DNA of 64,000 bases, from the NCBI GenBank assembly GCA_019638595.1, contig JAHBTJ010000004.1, forward strand, positions 124,001-188,000. Direction: 5' to 3'. The notes beneath the pieces are model-generated. The model saw only the letters and a program-made list of their open reading frames with translations. It was not told where the DNA came from and did no database searches. The translations under genes and the position numbers were made by a program. The DNA is from Chitinophagaceae bacterium. GTDB lineage: Bacteria > Bacteroidota > Bacteroidia > Chitinophagales > Chitinophagaceae. Below are positions 15,555 through 24,573 of the stretch, piece after piece (positions within the stretch are counted from its first letter, which is position 1; each line of letters opens with the position of its first letter).

Positions 15555-16793
15555 CTAATACAGTTTTCTTACTTTGATCGTTTCCCTGATCTCTTTCAGC
15601 AGTTCAATGGCCTCTTTAGATAATTTACTGTCTATATCCAGCACTACATAACCAATTTCGTCGTTGGTTTTAAGGTACTGGCCCAGTATATTAATATTAT
15701 GCTGCGATAACTGGCTGTTGATTTGAGAAAGCACGCCGGGTACATTTTTATGAATATGCAAAATACGGTGCGCGCCTTCTATCATAGGTAAAGCAAGCTC
15801 CGGTACCGTATGAGAGCCTGTAGTGATACCTGTTTCTAGGAAATTGATCAGTTTTGTACTTACATCCTCCCCAATATTTGTCTGCGCTTCTTCGGTTGAT
15901 CCGCCAATATGGGGAGTTAATATTACGTTCGGCAAATTTTGCAGAGGCGTTTTAAACGTATCCCCGTTCTTTTCAGGCTCTACGGGATAAACGTCTATCG
16001 CTGCTCCTGATAACTGACCGCTTTCAAGCGTTTTTCTTAATGCAACAAGGTCCACCACTTCGCCCCGGGCATAGTTGATAAGGATAGAGCCTTTTTTAAA
16101 GTGCTTAAGATTGCCGGCGTTGATCATATTGCGGGTCTGCGCTGTTTCGGGCACATGCAATGTTACCAGGTCTGCTTCCTGTAATAACTCTTTGATAGAT
16201 TTGCGCGCCTGCGCATTCCCTAATGGCAAACGGGTCACGATATCATAAAATATCACCTTCATGCCAAATGCCTCAGCCAACACACTCACCTGCGCGCCAA
16301 TATTTCCATAACCAATAATGCCAAGCGTTTTGCCCCTCAGTTCGTAACTCCCTTTAGCGTCTTTCATCCAGCGGCCTTCATGGGCAGCTTTATTTTTGTC
16401 GGGTATACGGCGAATAAGCATTACAGCCAATCCTATAACCAGTTCGGCAACAGAACGGGTATTGGAATAGGGAGCGTTAAAAACAGTTACTCCATGAGCC
16501 GTAGCTTCTTTTAAATTTACCTGGTTTACGCCAATGCAAAAGCAGCCGATGGCCTGTAGCTTTTGCGCGGCATTTAAAACCGCGGGAGTGATCTGCGACT
16601 TGGAACGGATACCCAGTAAATGCGTATTTTTAATTTCTTTGATCAACTCTTCCTCAGGTAAGGCGCCTGTTATTTTTTTTACTGAGCTATAGCCGGCTTT
16701 TTTAAAATTCTGCACTGCCAGGTCGCTGATATTTTCAAGAAGTAAAATATTAATCTTCTCTTTGGGATAACTGGTCTTATTTTTGTCACTCAT
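15555..16793 (-). CDS. serA: D-3-phosphoglycerate dehydrogenase
   Basis: 412 aa. It oxidises 3-phosphoglycerate to phosphohydroxypyruvate, the first step of serine synthesis in the cytoplasm. The NAD-binding loop is GIIGYGNIGAQV. The catalytic Arg is in NYARGE, the Glu in PVEPEK and the His in LTPHIGGST. Residues 340-412 form an ACT-type regulatory domain, giving the length of the E. coli-type enzyme that is feedback-inhibited by serine. Start is ATG 16793. It is monocistronic, with a divergent serine-hydrolase gene at 16873 sharing the 79-bp intergenic region. Confidence 0.93.
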   Translation of the reverse strand: MSDKNKTSYPKEKINILLLENISDLAVQNFKKAGYSSVKKITGALPEEELIKEIKNTHLLGIRSKSQITPAVLNAAQKLQAIGCFCIGVNQVNLKEATAHGVTVFNAPYSNTRSVAELVIGLAVMLIRRIPDKNKAAHEGRWMKDAKGSYELRGKTLGIIGYGNIGAQVSVLAEAFGMKVIFYDIVTRLPLGNAQARKSIKELLQEADLVTLHVPETAQTRNMINAGNLKHFKKGSILINYARGEVVDLVALRKTLESGQLSGAAIDVYPVEPEKNGDTFKTPLQNLPNVILTPHIGGSTEEAQTNIGEDVSTKLINFLETGITTGSHTVPELALPMIEGAHRILHIHKNVPGVLSQINSQLSQHNINILGQYLKTNDEIGYVVLDIDSKLSKEAIELLKEIRETIKVRKLY

Positions 16794-16872
16794 ATGAAAA
16801 ATATAATCTGTAAAAGTTGCCGCGAAAATACTAAGTAATTGCCTTTCAGCGTTGTATTATAAGTAAATCCAG

Positions 16873-18039
16873 ATGAAAAACTTTATTTTACCCTTTATAT
16901 TAATCTGTTCCCTGGCACAGGGCTGTTATTTTTCCACTATCAAGAAAGACAAGCCCAAACCTCCGTCTGTTCCTGCAGATTCCCTGTTGAATCCCGCCCT
17001 GCTTTCCAAAGCCGAAGCAAAAAAATATTACGATGCTTCAGAACACTTTTATAATGAAGTATTGCAAAGAAGCCATTTCAGCGGAGAATTCCTGGTAGCC
17101 AAAAAAGGAGAGATCATTTTTGAAAAATATGCGGGATACGCCCATTTAGACAAAAAAGATGCCTTAAACGAAAGCAGCGCGCTTCACCTGGCTTCTGTTT
17201 CCAAAACGTTTACCGCAATGGCTATACTGAAGCTGTGGGAAGAACAGAAGTTACGCATCAACGATGAAGTTTCCATGCACCTGGCGGGCTTTCCTTACCA
17301 GGGTGTTACCATTAAAACCCTGCTGAATCATCGCAGCGGTCTGCCTAATTACGTACATGTTATGGAACAATTAGGATGGGACAGAAAAAAAATTGTTTAT
17401 AACCGGGACGTTCTTGATTTCCTGATAGCTAATAAAAGCAGGCTACAGGCAGGCAGACCCGACAAATCGTTTCATTATTGCAATACCAATTACGCGCTGT
17501 TGGCCCTGATCATAGAACAGGTAAGCGGTCTCCCCTACCCTCAATATGTATATGAAAACTTTTTCGCCCCGCTGGGGATGACCAACAGTTATGTATTTAC
17601 CATGTCCGATTCGGCAAGAAGCCTGCCTTCATACAACTGGAAAAACCAGCAGGAAGCTTTTACATTTCTTGACGCGGTATACGGCGATAAAAACATATAC
17701 AGTACGGTACGGGATCTTTTAAAATGGGAGACCGCCTTAAGCTACGGCGACCTCTTTAAAAAAGAAACGCTCGATTCTGCCTACGCTGGGTACAGCTACG
17801 AAAAAAAGGGCATTCGCAATTACGGGCTGGGCTGGCGTATGCTGGAATATCCCAACAACGAAAAAATCATATTCCATAACGGGTGGTGGCATGGCAACAA
17901 TACCGTATTTGCGCGCATCATTAACGATTCCGCTACCGTTATCATATTAGGTAACCGCTTCAATAAAAACATTTACCAGGCAAAAAAACTCTTTCCTGCG
18001 TTTGGCAACTATGAACCGGAAGAGGACACGGAAGAATAA
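16873..18039 (+). CDS. Class C beta-lactamase-family serine hydrolase, lipoprotein
   Basis: 388 aa. The N-terminal signal ends in a lipobox (LAQGC, Cys18), so it is probably membrane-anchored. The penicillin-binding fold motifs are all present: SVSK (Ser108-Lys111), YCN (202-204), and HNG in the C-terminal third in place of KTG. HxG is common in this family's esterase and D-aminopeptidase members, so a true beta-lactamase role is not implied. Likely activity is hydrolysis of a D-peptide or ester in the periplasm or at the surface. The next gene starts 34 bp later on the same strand and may be co-transcribed. Confidence 0.85.
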   Translation: MKNFILPFILICSLAQGCYFSTIKKDKPKPPSVPADSLLNPALLSKAEAKKYYDASEHFYNEVLQRSHFSGEFLVAKKGEIIFEKYAGYAHLDKKDALNESSALHLASVSKTFTAMAILKLWEEQKLRINDEVSMHLAGFPYQGVTIKTLLNHRSGLPNYVHVMEQLGWDRKKIVYNRDVLDFLIANKSRLQAGRPDKSFHYCNTNYALLALIIEQVSGLPYPQYVYENFFAPLGMTNSYVFTMSDSARSLPSYNWKNQQEAFTFLDAVYGDKNIYSTVRDLLKWETALSYGDLFKKETLDSAYAGYSYEKKGIRNYGLGWRMLEYPNNEKIIFHNGWWHGNNTVFARIINDSATVIILGNRFNKNIYQAKKLFPAFGNYEPEEDTEE

Positions 18040-18072
18040 CAATGCTTACTTTTACTATAGGAAAATTTAAGC

Positions 18073-19587
18073 ATGAAAATATTTTCTGCCGGACAAATTA
18101 AAGCCTGGGACGAATACACCATACAACATGAGCCTATAGCATCCATTGACTTAATGGAAAGAGCTTCAATTGGTTGTGTAGCCTGGTTGAAGAAAAATTT
18201 CAATCGCTCTCAAAAAATTATCTTGTTTTGCGGCCCCGGCAATAATGGCGGCGACGGACTTGCTATAGCCCGGCTGATGCTTGCGCAGGGCTTTACGGTA
18301 GACATTTATGTACTTCAAAGCGATTTTTTTTCTACTGATTTTACAGTAAATCTTCAGCGGCTGCGCTCTATTTCCCGGCCCGTTAATTATATTATACAGG
18401 AGTCCGATATTCCTCCTATCAGCAAAGATGTTATTGTAATAGATGCATTGTTCGGCTATGGTTTAAACAGGCCACTGCAGGAACTTGCCGGCATGCTGGT
18501 GGCACGTATCAATGCATCCGGAGCTGTTATAATATCTATAGATATGCCAAGCGGTTTATTTGCCCACAAGACTTCCGGGAACAATATGATTGTAAGAGCA
18601 ACCTGCACGCTTACTTTCCAGGTCATGAAGCTTGCTTTCTTACTGCCGGAAAACGCAGATTTTACAGGAGATGTAGAAATAATTGATATCGGCCTGCATG
18701 AAAGCTTTTACCACAACACCCCGGGTGAGTTCGAACTGGTTTCGTCGCATTTCATTCAATCCATTTACCAGCCCCGTAAAAAGTTTTCCCATAAGGGCAC
18801 TTTTGGTAATACGGCCCTTATTGCCGGCAGCTATGGCATGATGGGTGCAGCAGTATTAGCTGCCAGGGCCTGTTTGAGAAGCGGGGTTGGCAAGCTTACC
18901 TGCCACATACCGGAAACAGGGTACGAAATATTGCAGAGCTCGGTGCCCGAAGCCATGTGTGTAACCGATTCAGGTAACCGCTTTCACAGCAAACTGGCGC
19001 TTGTAGCCCGGTACGATGCCTGTGCAATAGGTCCGGGTTGGGGCATGGAACCCGGGGCTTCGGTAATAAAATCCATCTTCAATAAAAAACCACGGCGGCT
19101 TATTATAGACGCAGACGCGTTGAATATACTGTCTGAAAACAAAGCATTATACCCTCAAATCCCGCCCGATGCAATCATCACTCCCCACCCCAAAGAGTTC
19201 GAAAGGCTTTTTGGCGCCAGCCCTGACCATTTTTCGCGCCTGCAACTGGCGTTGGAAAAAGCCAGGGAACTGGGCATATATATAATACTCAAAGGCAGGT
19301 ACAGCTTTATTGCAACGCCGGGCGGCAAAGGCTACTTTAATTCAACCGGCAACCCGGGAATGGCAACCGCCGGCAGCGGCGATGTGCTTACGGGGATGCT
19401 TTTAGGATTATCGGGGCAATATGCCGATGCGGGGCATGTGGCGCTGATGGGGGCATACCTGCACGGACTGGCAGGCGATCTGGCCGCCGCGGCTAAAACA
19501 GAGGAGGCAATGGTTGCAGGCGACATCATTGATTTTCTGCCGGCAGCCTTTCAAACCATCAAAAACGGGCAAATCCGGTATTTATAA
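18073..19587 (+). CDS. nnr: Bifunctional NAD(P)HX epimerase/dehydratase
   Basis: 504 aa, a fusion of two repair enzymes. The N-terminal YjeF_N domain (about 1-215; GNNGGDGLA) interconverts the R and S forms of hydrated NAD(P)H. The C-terminal ribokinase-like domain (about 230-500; GPGWGM, IDADALN, then AGSGDVLTGM) dehydrates S-NAD(P)HX using ATP or ADP. The length matches the usual fused bacterial form. The cytoplasmic enzyme restores NADH and NADPH damaged by heat or by GAPDH side reactions. Start ATG 18073 lies 33 bp after the serine-hydrolase stop. Confidence 0.93.
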   Translation: MKIFSAGQIKAWDEYTIQHEPIASIDLMERASIGCVAWLKKNFNRSQKIILFCGPGNNGGDGLAIARLMLAQGFTVDIYVLQSDFFSTDFTVNLQRLRSISRPVNYIIQESDIPPISKDVIVIDALFGYGLNRPLQELAGMLVARINASGAVIISIDMPSGLFAHKTSGNNMIVRATCTLTFQVMKLAFLLPENADFTGDVEIIDIGLHESFYHNTPGEFELVSSHFIQSIYQPRKKFSHKGTFGNTALIAGSYGMMGAAVLAARACLRSGVGKLTCHIPETGYEILQSSVPEAMCVTDSGNRFHSKLALVARYDACAIGPGWGMEPGASVIKSIFNKKPRRLIIDADALNILSENKALYPQIPPDAIITPHPKEFERLFGASPDHFSRLQLALEKARELGIYIILKGRYSFIATPGGKGYFNSTGNPGMATAGSGDVLTGMLLGLSGQYADAGHVALMGAYLHGLAGDLAAAAKTEEAMVAGDIIDFLPAAFQTIKNGQIRYL

Positions 19588-19674
19588 AATACCCTTTACC
19601 GGTTTATTCTCCCCTTAAAATAAACATATATAAATGTCTGTGATCCTTAAATAGTTTTTTCATCCCGAATCCCC

Positions 19675-19682
19675 TATTTTTG
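19675..19682 (+). promoter_or_regulatory. -7 box for hppA
   Basis: TATTTTTG matches TAnnTTTG and lies 36 nt upstream of the hppA ATG. A convincing -33 box is not visible. Confidence 0.35.
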
Positions 19683-19718
19683 CCCTCCCAAAAACAAACA
19701 TACTAGAACTCAACTACT

Positions 19719-21926
19719 ATGGATAAATTGTTCTATCTCGTCCCCGCAATGGGTTTGCTCGGATTGCTCTACACTTATGTAAAATTTAATTGGGTTTCAA
19801 AACAAGATGCCGGCTCCGACCGCATGAAAGAAATCAGCAATTATATTGCAGAAGGTGCAATGGCCTTTTTAAAGGCCGAATGGAAGATACTCGGATACTT
19901 TGTTGTGATCGTAGCCATTTTGCTGGGCGTAATGGCACAGGCAAATCCTCACTCCCACTGGTCAATAGCCATCGCGTTCGTTGTTGGAGCGGTATTCAGC
20001 GCGGCTGCCGGTTATATAGGTATGCGCATTGCCACCAAAAGCAATGTACGTACGGCACAAGCTGCTAAAACAAGTTTGTCTAAAGCTTTGTCCGTATCAT
20101 TTACCGGTGGTTCGGTAATGGGGCTGGGTGTTGCAGGATTGGCAGTGCTTGGTTTAGGCAGTGTATTTATTATTCTATATATGCAGTTTGTTGGCGGTTA
20201 TGCTGCAGGCACAGAAGAATATTCAAATGCCATGCTTAAAGCCATTGAGGTATTAACCGGCTTTTCGCTGGGCGCTGAAAGTATTGCCCTGTTTGCCCGT
20301 GTGGGTGGCGGTATTTATACCAAAGCTGCCGATGTAGGCGCCGACCTGGTGGGCAAGGTAGAAGCAGGTATTCCTGAAGATGATCCGCGTAACCCTGCTA
20401 CTATCGCCGATAACGTGGGCGATAATGTAGGCGATGTTGCCGGTATGGGCGCCGACCTTTTCGGTTCTTATGTGGCTACCGTACTGGCTACAATGGTGCT
20501 GGGGCAGGAAACTGTTTCTAATGATAATTTTGGAGGACTTGCACCCATATTATTACCGATGCTGATTGCCGCGGCAGGTATTATTTTCTCCATAGTAGGA
20601 ACATGGTTTGTAAAAGTAAGCGACTCGGCAGGCATCAATACCGATAATGTGCAGAAAGCATTGAACATGGGCAACTGGGGATCCATTATCCTTACCGCGC
20701 TTGTTTCTATAGGATTGGTTTACTATGTGCTTCCCGAAACAATGACACTTCGTGGTCACGACTTTACCAAATGGGGCGTATTGGGAGCTATAGCTGTTGG
20801 GTTAGTAGTAGGCGCTTTAATGAGCATCATTACAGAGTATTACACCGCCATGGGTAAACGTCCTGTATTGTCTATCATCAAACAATCTTCTACCGGGCAT
20901 GCCACCAACGTAATTGGCGGTTTGGCTATAGGCATGGAATCTACTTTCTTACCTATATTGGTGTTAGCCGGTGGTATCTGGGGCTCTTATGAATTTGCCG
21001 GGTTATACGGTGTGGCTATTGCCGCAGCGGGTATGATGGCAACTACAGCTATGCAGTTAGCGATAGACGCGTTCGGCCCTATTGCCGATAATGCCGGCGG
21101 TATTGCCGAAATGAGCGAACTGCCTAAAGAAGTGCGCGAAAAAACAGACGTACTGGATGCGGTAGGTAATACTACAGCAGCTACCGGTAAAGGCTTTGCC
21201 ATAGCCTCGGCAGCATTAACAGCGCTGGCATTGTTCGCGGCTTTTGTAGGTGTGGCGGGTATTGATGGTATAGATATTTATAAAGCAAAAGTACTGGCTT
21301 CTCTTTTTGTAGGGGGTATGATACCGTTCATCTTCTCTTCACTGGCAATACGCGCGGTTGGTGAAGCCGCTATGAGCATGGTGGAGGAAGTACGCCGGCA
21401 GTTCCGCTCTATTCCTGGTATTATGGAAGGAAAAGGAAAGCCGGAATACGATAAATGTGTGGCTATCTCTACAGATGCTTCCATCAAAAAAATGATGCTG
21501 CCCGGAGCTATTGCCATTATTTCTCCATTGATCATAGGATTTTTATTAGGACCCGAAGCATTGGGTGGATTTTTGGCGGGCGCTACCGTTAGCGGGGTAT
21601 TGATGGGTATGTTCCAGAACAATGCAGGCGGCGCGTGGGATAACGCGAAAAAATCTTTTGAAAAAGGGGTGGAAATAAACGGGGAGACTTACTACAAAAA
21701 ATCAGAGCCTCATAAAGCATCCGTAACCGGAGATACCGTAGGCGATCCTTTTAAAGACACTTCCGGTCCGTCTATGAACATCCTTATTAAGCTGATGTCA
21801 ATCGTATCGCTGGTAATAGCTCCTACCCTCGCGCAAATGTATAACACCAAGAGTACACACGATACATCCGGCCCGAAGAAAGAAAAAACAGAGCAGGTAA
21901 CTCAATATATAAAGGCAGACCAGTAA
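19719..21926 (+). CDS. hppA: Membrane-bound ion-pumping pyrophosphatase
   Basis: 735 aa with roughly 15-16 hydrophobic helices. It couples hydrolysis of pyrophosphate to H+ or Na+ export across the inner membrane. The substrate site [11 protein letters not shown], the NVGDNVGD acidic motif and a second acidic region ([12 protein letters not shown]) are intact. The sequence [10 protein letters not shown] has Ala where K+-independent enzymes carry Lys, so this is the K+-dependent class. Whether it pumps Na+, H+ or both cannot be read reliably here. It is monocistronic, with its own -7 box and a strong terminator. The energy saved from biosynthetic PPi would support growth under energy limitation. 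Confidence 0.95.
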   Translation: MDKLFYLVPAMGLLGLLYTYVKFNWVSKQDAGSDRMKEISNYIAEGAMAFLKAEWKILGYFVVIVAILLGVMAQANPHSHWSIAIAFVVGAVFSAAAGYIGMRIATKSNVRTAQAAKTSLSKALSVSFTGGSVMGLGVAGLAVLGLGSVFIILYMQFVGGYAAGTEEYSNAMLKAIEVLTGFSLGAESIALFARVGGGIYTKAADVGADLVGKVEAGIPEDDPRNPATIADNVGDNVGDVAGMGADLFGSYVATVLATMVLGQETVSNDNFGGLAPILLPMLIAAAGIIFSIVGTWFVKVSDSAGINTDNVQKALNMGNWGSIILTALVSIGLVYYVLPETMTLRGHDFTKWGVLGAIAVGLVVGALMSIITEYYTAMGKRPVLSIIKQSSTGHATNVIGGLAIGMESTFLPILVLAGGIWGSYEFAGLYGVAIAAAGMMATTAMQLAIDAFGPIADNAGGIAEMSELPKEVREKTDVLDAVGNTTAATGKGFAIASAALTALALFAAFVGVAGIDGIDIYKAKVLASLFVGGMIPFIFSSLAIRAVGEAAMSMVEEVRRQFRSIPGIMEGKGKPEYDKCVAISTDASIKKMMLPGAIAIISPLIIGFLLGPEALGGFLAGATVSGVLMGMFQNNAGGAWDNAKKSFEKGVEINGETYYKKSEPHKASVTGDTVGDPFKDTSGPSMNILIKLMSIVSLVIAPTLAQMYNTKSTHDTSGPKKEKTEQVTQYIKADQ

Positions 21927-21947
21927 GCCCGTATCATATAATCTTAC

Positions 21948-21992
21948 AACCGGTATCTGTTAGCATAGGTTAAAAAGATACCGGTTTTTTTA
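21948..21992 (+). terminator. Intrinsic terminator of hppA
   Basis: AACCGGTATCT (21948-21958) and AGATACCGGTT (21976-21986) form a perfect 11-bp stem, followed by a T-run. Confidence 0.9.
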
Positions 21993-22337
21993 TTAGGTAT
22001 TATGATATGCAACAAACAACTTCCTGAAATAAAAGAAGTTATATACTATGTTATTCAAATCCTTAACGGATCCATTACATTCGCACGAAAGTTTGAAAGA
22101 AAATTTAAATTAGATTTGTTCATCTTTATAGAAGATTTGTATCTTCATTTTTGGATTCGTATAAATACTAAGTACAATATCCTCTCCAAAAATTCCAATC
22201 TTATCAAAATTCCACCAGCCTGTAACAAAACAACATTGTTCTGATGTTTCACCGCCTCTTAAATTCTTTATCCGGTTGTAAAGAATTTTGTTGAAATAGT
22301 ATCGTGATCCAAACCCAACTATAAAAGAATATTGTAC
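21993..22337 (+). other. Structured non-coding region upstream of the T9SS cargo gene
   Basis: I see no credible gene here. TTTG (22092-22095) and TAGATTTG (22111-22118) look like a promoter, although the 15-nt spacing is short. GAAGAT-TTGT-ATCTTC (22131-22146) is a perfect small hairpin. AAATTCTTTA (22261-22270) and TAAAGAATTT (22279-22288) form a perfect 10-bp stem with an 8-nt loop, 49 nt before the ATG. A long structured 5' leader or a small RNA is possible. Confidence 0.4.
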
Positions 22338-24026
22338 ATGAAAGCATTTTTACTTGCTGTTGTCTTACTGGTTTCAGGAGAGATGGTGCTTGGCCAAACC
22401 TACTCTATTAATACTGCTACCTGGAATGGCGGCACACGGTCAGATCCGCCAGGTTATACCATAACAAACATTGTTGGGGTGATTAAGCGTTATAACGGAG
22501 CGACTTATAATCACTATAACCCAACTTTTAGAGTAGTTAAAGATAAGTACCTGACCCAGTTTAATGAAGCGGATTTTCCCAATCCTATTGGTGTTATAGG
22601 GCAAAACCGGGACTTCTTTCTTTTTCAGGGCACTAATGAAATCATAGGGGATAGTGGTGTTATTGTATTTGACACAGTTTATTTTAACATTGGAGCCGGC
22701 AATACGATGAATATAACTAATTCGAACATGGGGATGTATAATGATTCACTGGATAATGAAGAAGATATTGTAGTGTATCAGCCACCGGGATCAATAGTAG
22801 TGGGCGCACGGTTATATTTCAATAATGGAATTACCAATACCAACAGAAGCAAACCTGTGCAAGGAGCTATCGTTTTCCCTAATAATGCAGATTACGTTGG
22901 AGGGCTTACCGATGCCCAGCATGTGAATGGTTTTGTATCGGAAGTAAATTACCCCTTTGTGCCTGATCAGCCGGAGGGTCATAATGGAGCATTTACTTAT
23001 CCTGTAGGCAATGGTAATTTGGTTTATCAGCTTACGCGATCTGGTACCTTTAATGCTATAGACAGAACTATTACCGTAGGATGGGTAGAGGGCGATCCTG
23101 ATGTTACTGCAGATCCTACCAATCCCTCAGCTGGAATTAACCATACAACCGGCAGCTTTTTAGGGGGTAGTATATCTTCTATTACCAAGATAGGCTTTTG
23201 GGACTGGCATATTCAATCAATAGAAGAAGAAGAATTTAACCCACTCAGTCTGCCTCATCCACAAAGCATCACCGTTGCTATACCTGACTTTACCGGATTA
23301 CCCGGGCTTAGCCCGGCAGACCTGCGACTGGTTGGTTTTAATGAGTCCACTAATAAATGGGAAGACTTAAGCGGAGGACCGAATGCTGTTTCATTAGCCA
23401 AAGGCTCACTCCTTTCCGGAACAATTCCTGCGGGGGTAACCATCAAGGCCCTGGCCGTTGGAAGCATAAATGCTATTTTACCGGTAAGCTTTGTAAGCTT
23501 CTCCGTTAAGGGCGATGGCTGCAAGGTAAAATTGCAATGGCAAACCGGTATGGAGCAAAACAACAGCCATTTTGTGGTGGAACGCAGCAGCAACGGGCAG
23601 CAATTTACTACCATTGCCCGTGTGGAATCCGTTGGAAACAGCAACAGCCTGCAAACCTACCATTTTACGGATGACGCACCCGTTACCGGCGCTGTTAATT
23701 ATTACCGCGTTACCCAGGTTGATTTTGATGGTAAACAGAAGAGCACAGACGTAAGATCTATAAGAATGCAGTGCGACGGAAGCGCAGTTGCTTTAAGGGC
23801 ATATCCGAACCCTGTATCCAATCAACTGAACATACAAACAGGAAAAACGGTGGTGCAGGTAAATGTGCTTACTACCAACGGGCAGCCGGTGCTTAAACAT
23901 GTGCCGTCGCGTAATACCGGTGGTACCTTCTCTATCAGTATGCATGCTGTTCAAAGTGGTATTTACCTGTTGCAACTGATCAATAAAGACGGAACAACAG
24001 ATGTGCTTAAGCTTGTAAAACAGTAG
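22338..24026 (+). CDS. Secreted protein with type IX secretion C-terminal sorting domain
   Basis: 562 aa from ATG 22338 (a TTG 6 nt upstream is a poorer start). The signal peptide ends near MVLGQ. The large middle part is beta-rich and unrecognised, with SPADLRLVGF and NKWEDLSGG motifs that often occur before sorting domains. A fibronectin-like stretch follows (about 385-470; KVKLQWQT, HFVVERS, YYRVTQVDFDGK). The last roughly 75 residues are a type A T9SS sorting domain (AYPNPVSNQLNI, then GIYLLQL). The protein should cross the outer membrane through the type IX system and stay surface-attached or be released. Its ligand or substrate cannot be told. Confidence 0.85.
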   Translation: MKAFLLAVVLLVSGEMVLGQTYSINTATWNGGTRSDPPGYTITNIVGVIKRYNGATYNHYNPTFRVVKDKYLTQFNEADFPNPIGVIGQNRDFFLFQGTNEIIGDSGVIVFDTVYFNIGAGNTMNITNSNMGMYNDSLDNEEDIVVYQPPGSIVVGARLYFNNGITNTNRSKPVQGAIVFPNNADYVGGLTDAQHVNGFVSEVNYPFVPDQPEGHNGAFTYPVGNGNLVYQLTRSGTFNAIDRTITVGWVEGDPDVTADPTNPSAGINHTTGSFLGGSISSITKIGFWDWHIQSIEEEEFNPLSLPHPQSITVAIPDFTGLPGLSPADLRLVGFNESTNKWEDLSGGPNAVSLAKGSLLSGTIPAGVTIKALAVGSINAILPVSFVSFSVKGDGCKVKLQWQTGMEQNNSHFVVERSSNGQQFTTIARVESVGNSNSLQTYHFTDDAPVTGAVNYYRVTQVDFDGKQKSTDVRSIRMQCDGSAVALRAYPNPVSNQLNIQTGKTVVQVNVLTTNGQPVLKHVPSRNTGGTFSISMHAVQSGIYLLQLINKDGTTDVLKLVKQ

Positions 24027-24050
24027 TATAGTACATCATTAATAACTTAC

Positions 24051-24089
24051 AAAACGGGATGGAGCGTGCTCTGTCCCGTTTTTCTTTTT
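24051..24089 (+). terminator. Intrinsic terminator of the T9SS cargo gene
   Basis: AAAACGGGA (24051-24059) pairs with TCCCGTTTT (24074-24082). GAGC/GCTC extends the stem inside, and a T-rich tract follows. Confidence 0.85.
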
Positions 24090-24131
24090 TACTTATTGAT
24101 TTGTGAAATATGGGAAGAATAAATGTGTTGA

Positions 24132-24147
24132 TACGAATTATATCGTA
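24132..24147. promoter_or_regulatory. BlaI-type operator 1
   Basis: TACGA, 6 nt, TCGTA: a perfect 5-bp inverted repeat. The same 16-bp architecture recurs 24 bp downstream. It lies 27 nt before the BlaI-like start. Confidence 0.65.
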
Positions 24148-24155
24148 TATTAGCG

Positions 24156-24171
24156 TACGAAAAAAGTCGTA
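24156..24171. promoter_or_regulatory. BlaI-type operator 2
   Basis: A second TACGA, 6 nt, TCGTA site, ending 3 nt before the ATG of the repressor gene. Two sites 24 bp apart would place two repressor dimers on nearly the same DNA face. Confidence 0.65.
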
Positions 24172-24174
24172 AGT

Positions 24175-24558
24175 ATGGCACAGCAAAAAATAACAAAGCC
24201 AACCGAAAGTGAGTTGGAAATTCTGCAGGTATTATGGAATAAACGTACTGCCACTGTACGGGAAGTACATGAGCAACTGGCCTCCAATAAGGATGTTGGA
24301 TATACCACTACGCTCAAGCTGATGCAGATCATGCATGAAAAAGGGCTGGTAAGCCGCGATGATTCTTCCAAAACCCATATATACCAGGCGGCTGTAAGCC
24401 GCGAAAAAACGCAAAAGCACCTGGTTGGTAAAATGATCGACAACCTTTTTTCCGGTTCCCCGGCGCAACTGGTAATGCAGGCCCTGGGCAATCATAAGGC
24501 AAGTATGGATGAACTGGATGAAATACAGGAACTGCTCAATTCACTGAAGAAACAGTAA
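24175..24558 (+). CDS. BlaI/MecI-family transcriptional repressor
   Basis: 127 aa, the usual family length. The N-terminal winged helix (ESELEILQVLWNKRTATVRE, then YTTTLKLMQIMHEKGLV) binds DNA, and the C-terminal helices dimerise. In characterised systems the partner M56 protease sensor leads to repressor cleavage and de-repression. Here the partner follows 15 bp downstream, and two matching TACGA-N6-TCGTA sites lie directly upstream, so autoregulation is very likely. No beta-lactamase or PBP gene is next to it, so what the system responds to and controls besides itself is unknown. Confidence 0.92.
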   Translation: MAQQKITKPTESELEILQVLWNKRTATVREVHEQLASNKDVGYTTTLKLMQIMHEKGLVSRDDSSKTHIYQAAVSREKTQKHLVGKMIDNLFSGSPAQLVMQALGNHKASMDELDEIQELLNSLKKQ

Positions 24559-24573
24559 CTCAAAACATACACA

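Noticed and set aside
16873-18039. Beta-lactamase resistance gene linked to BlaI
   Set aside because: It is 6 kb away from the BlaI/M56 pair, is a lipoprotein with HNG in place of KTG, and has no TACGA-N6-TCGTA site seen upstream.
22002-22244. 80-codon open frame between hppA and the T9SS gene
   Set aside because: No domain, overlaps hairpins and a promoter-like pair, biased amino-acid content typical of A+T-rich non-coding DNA.
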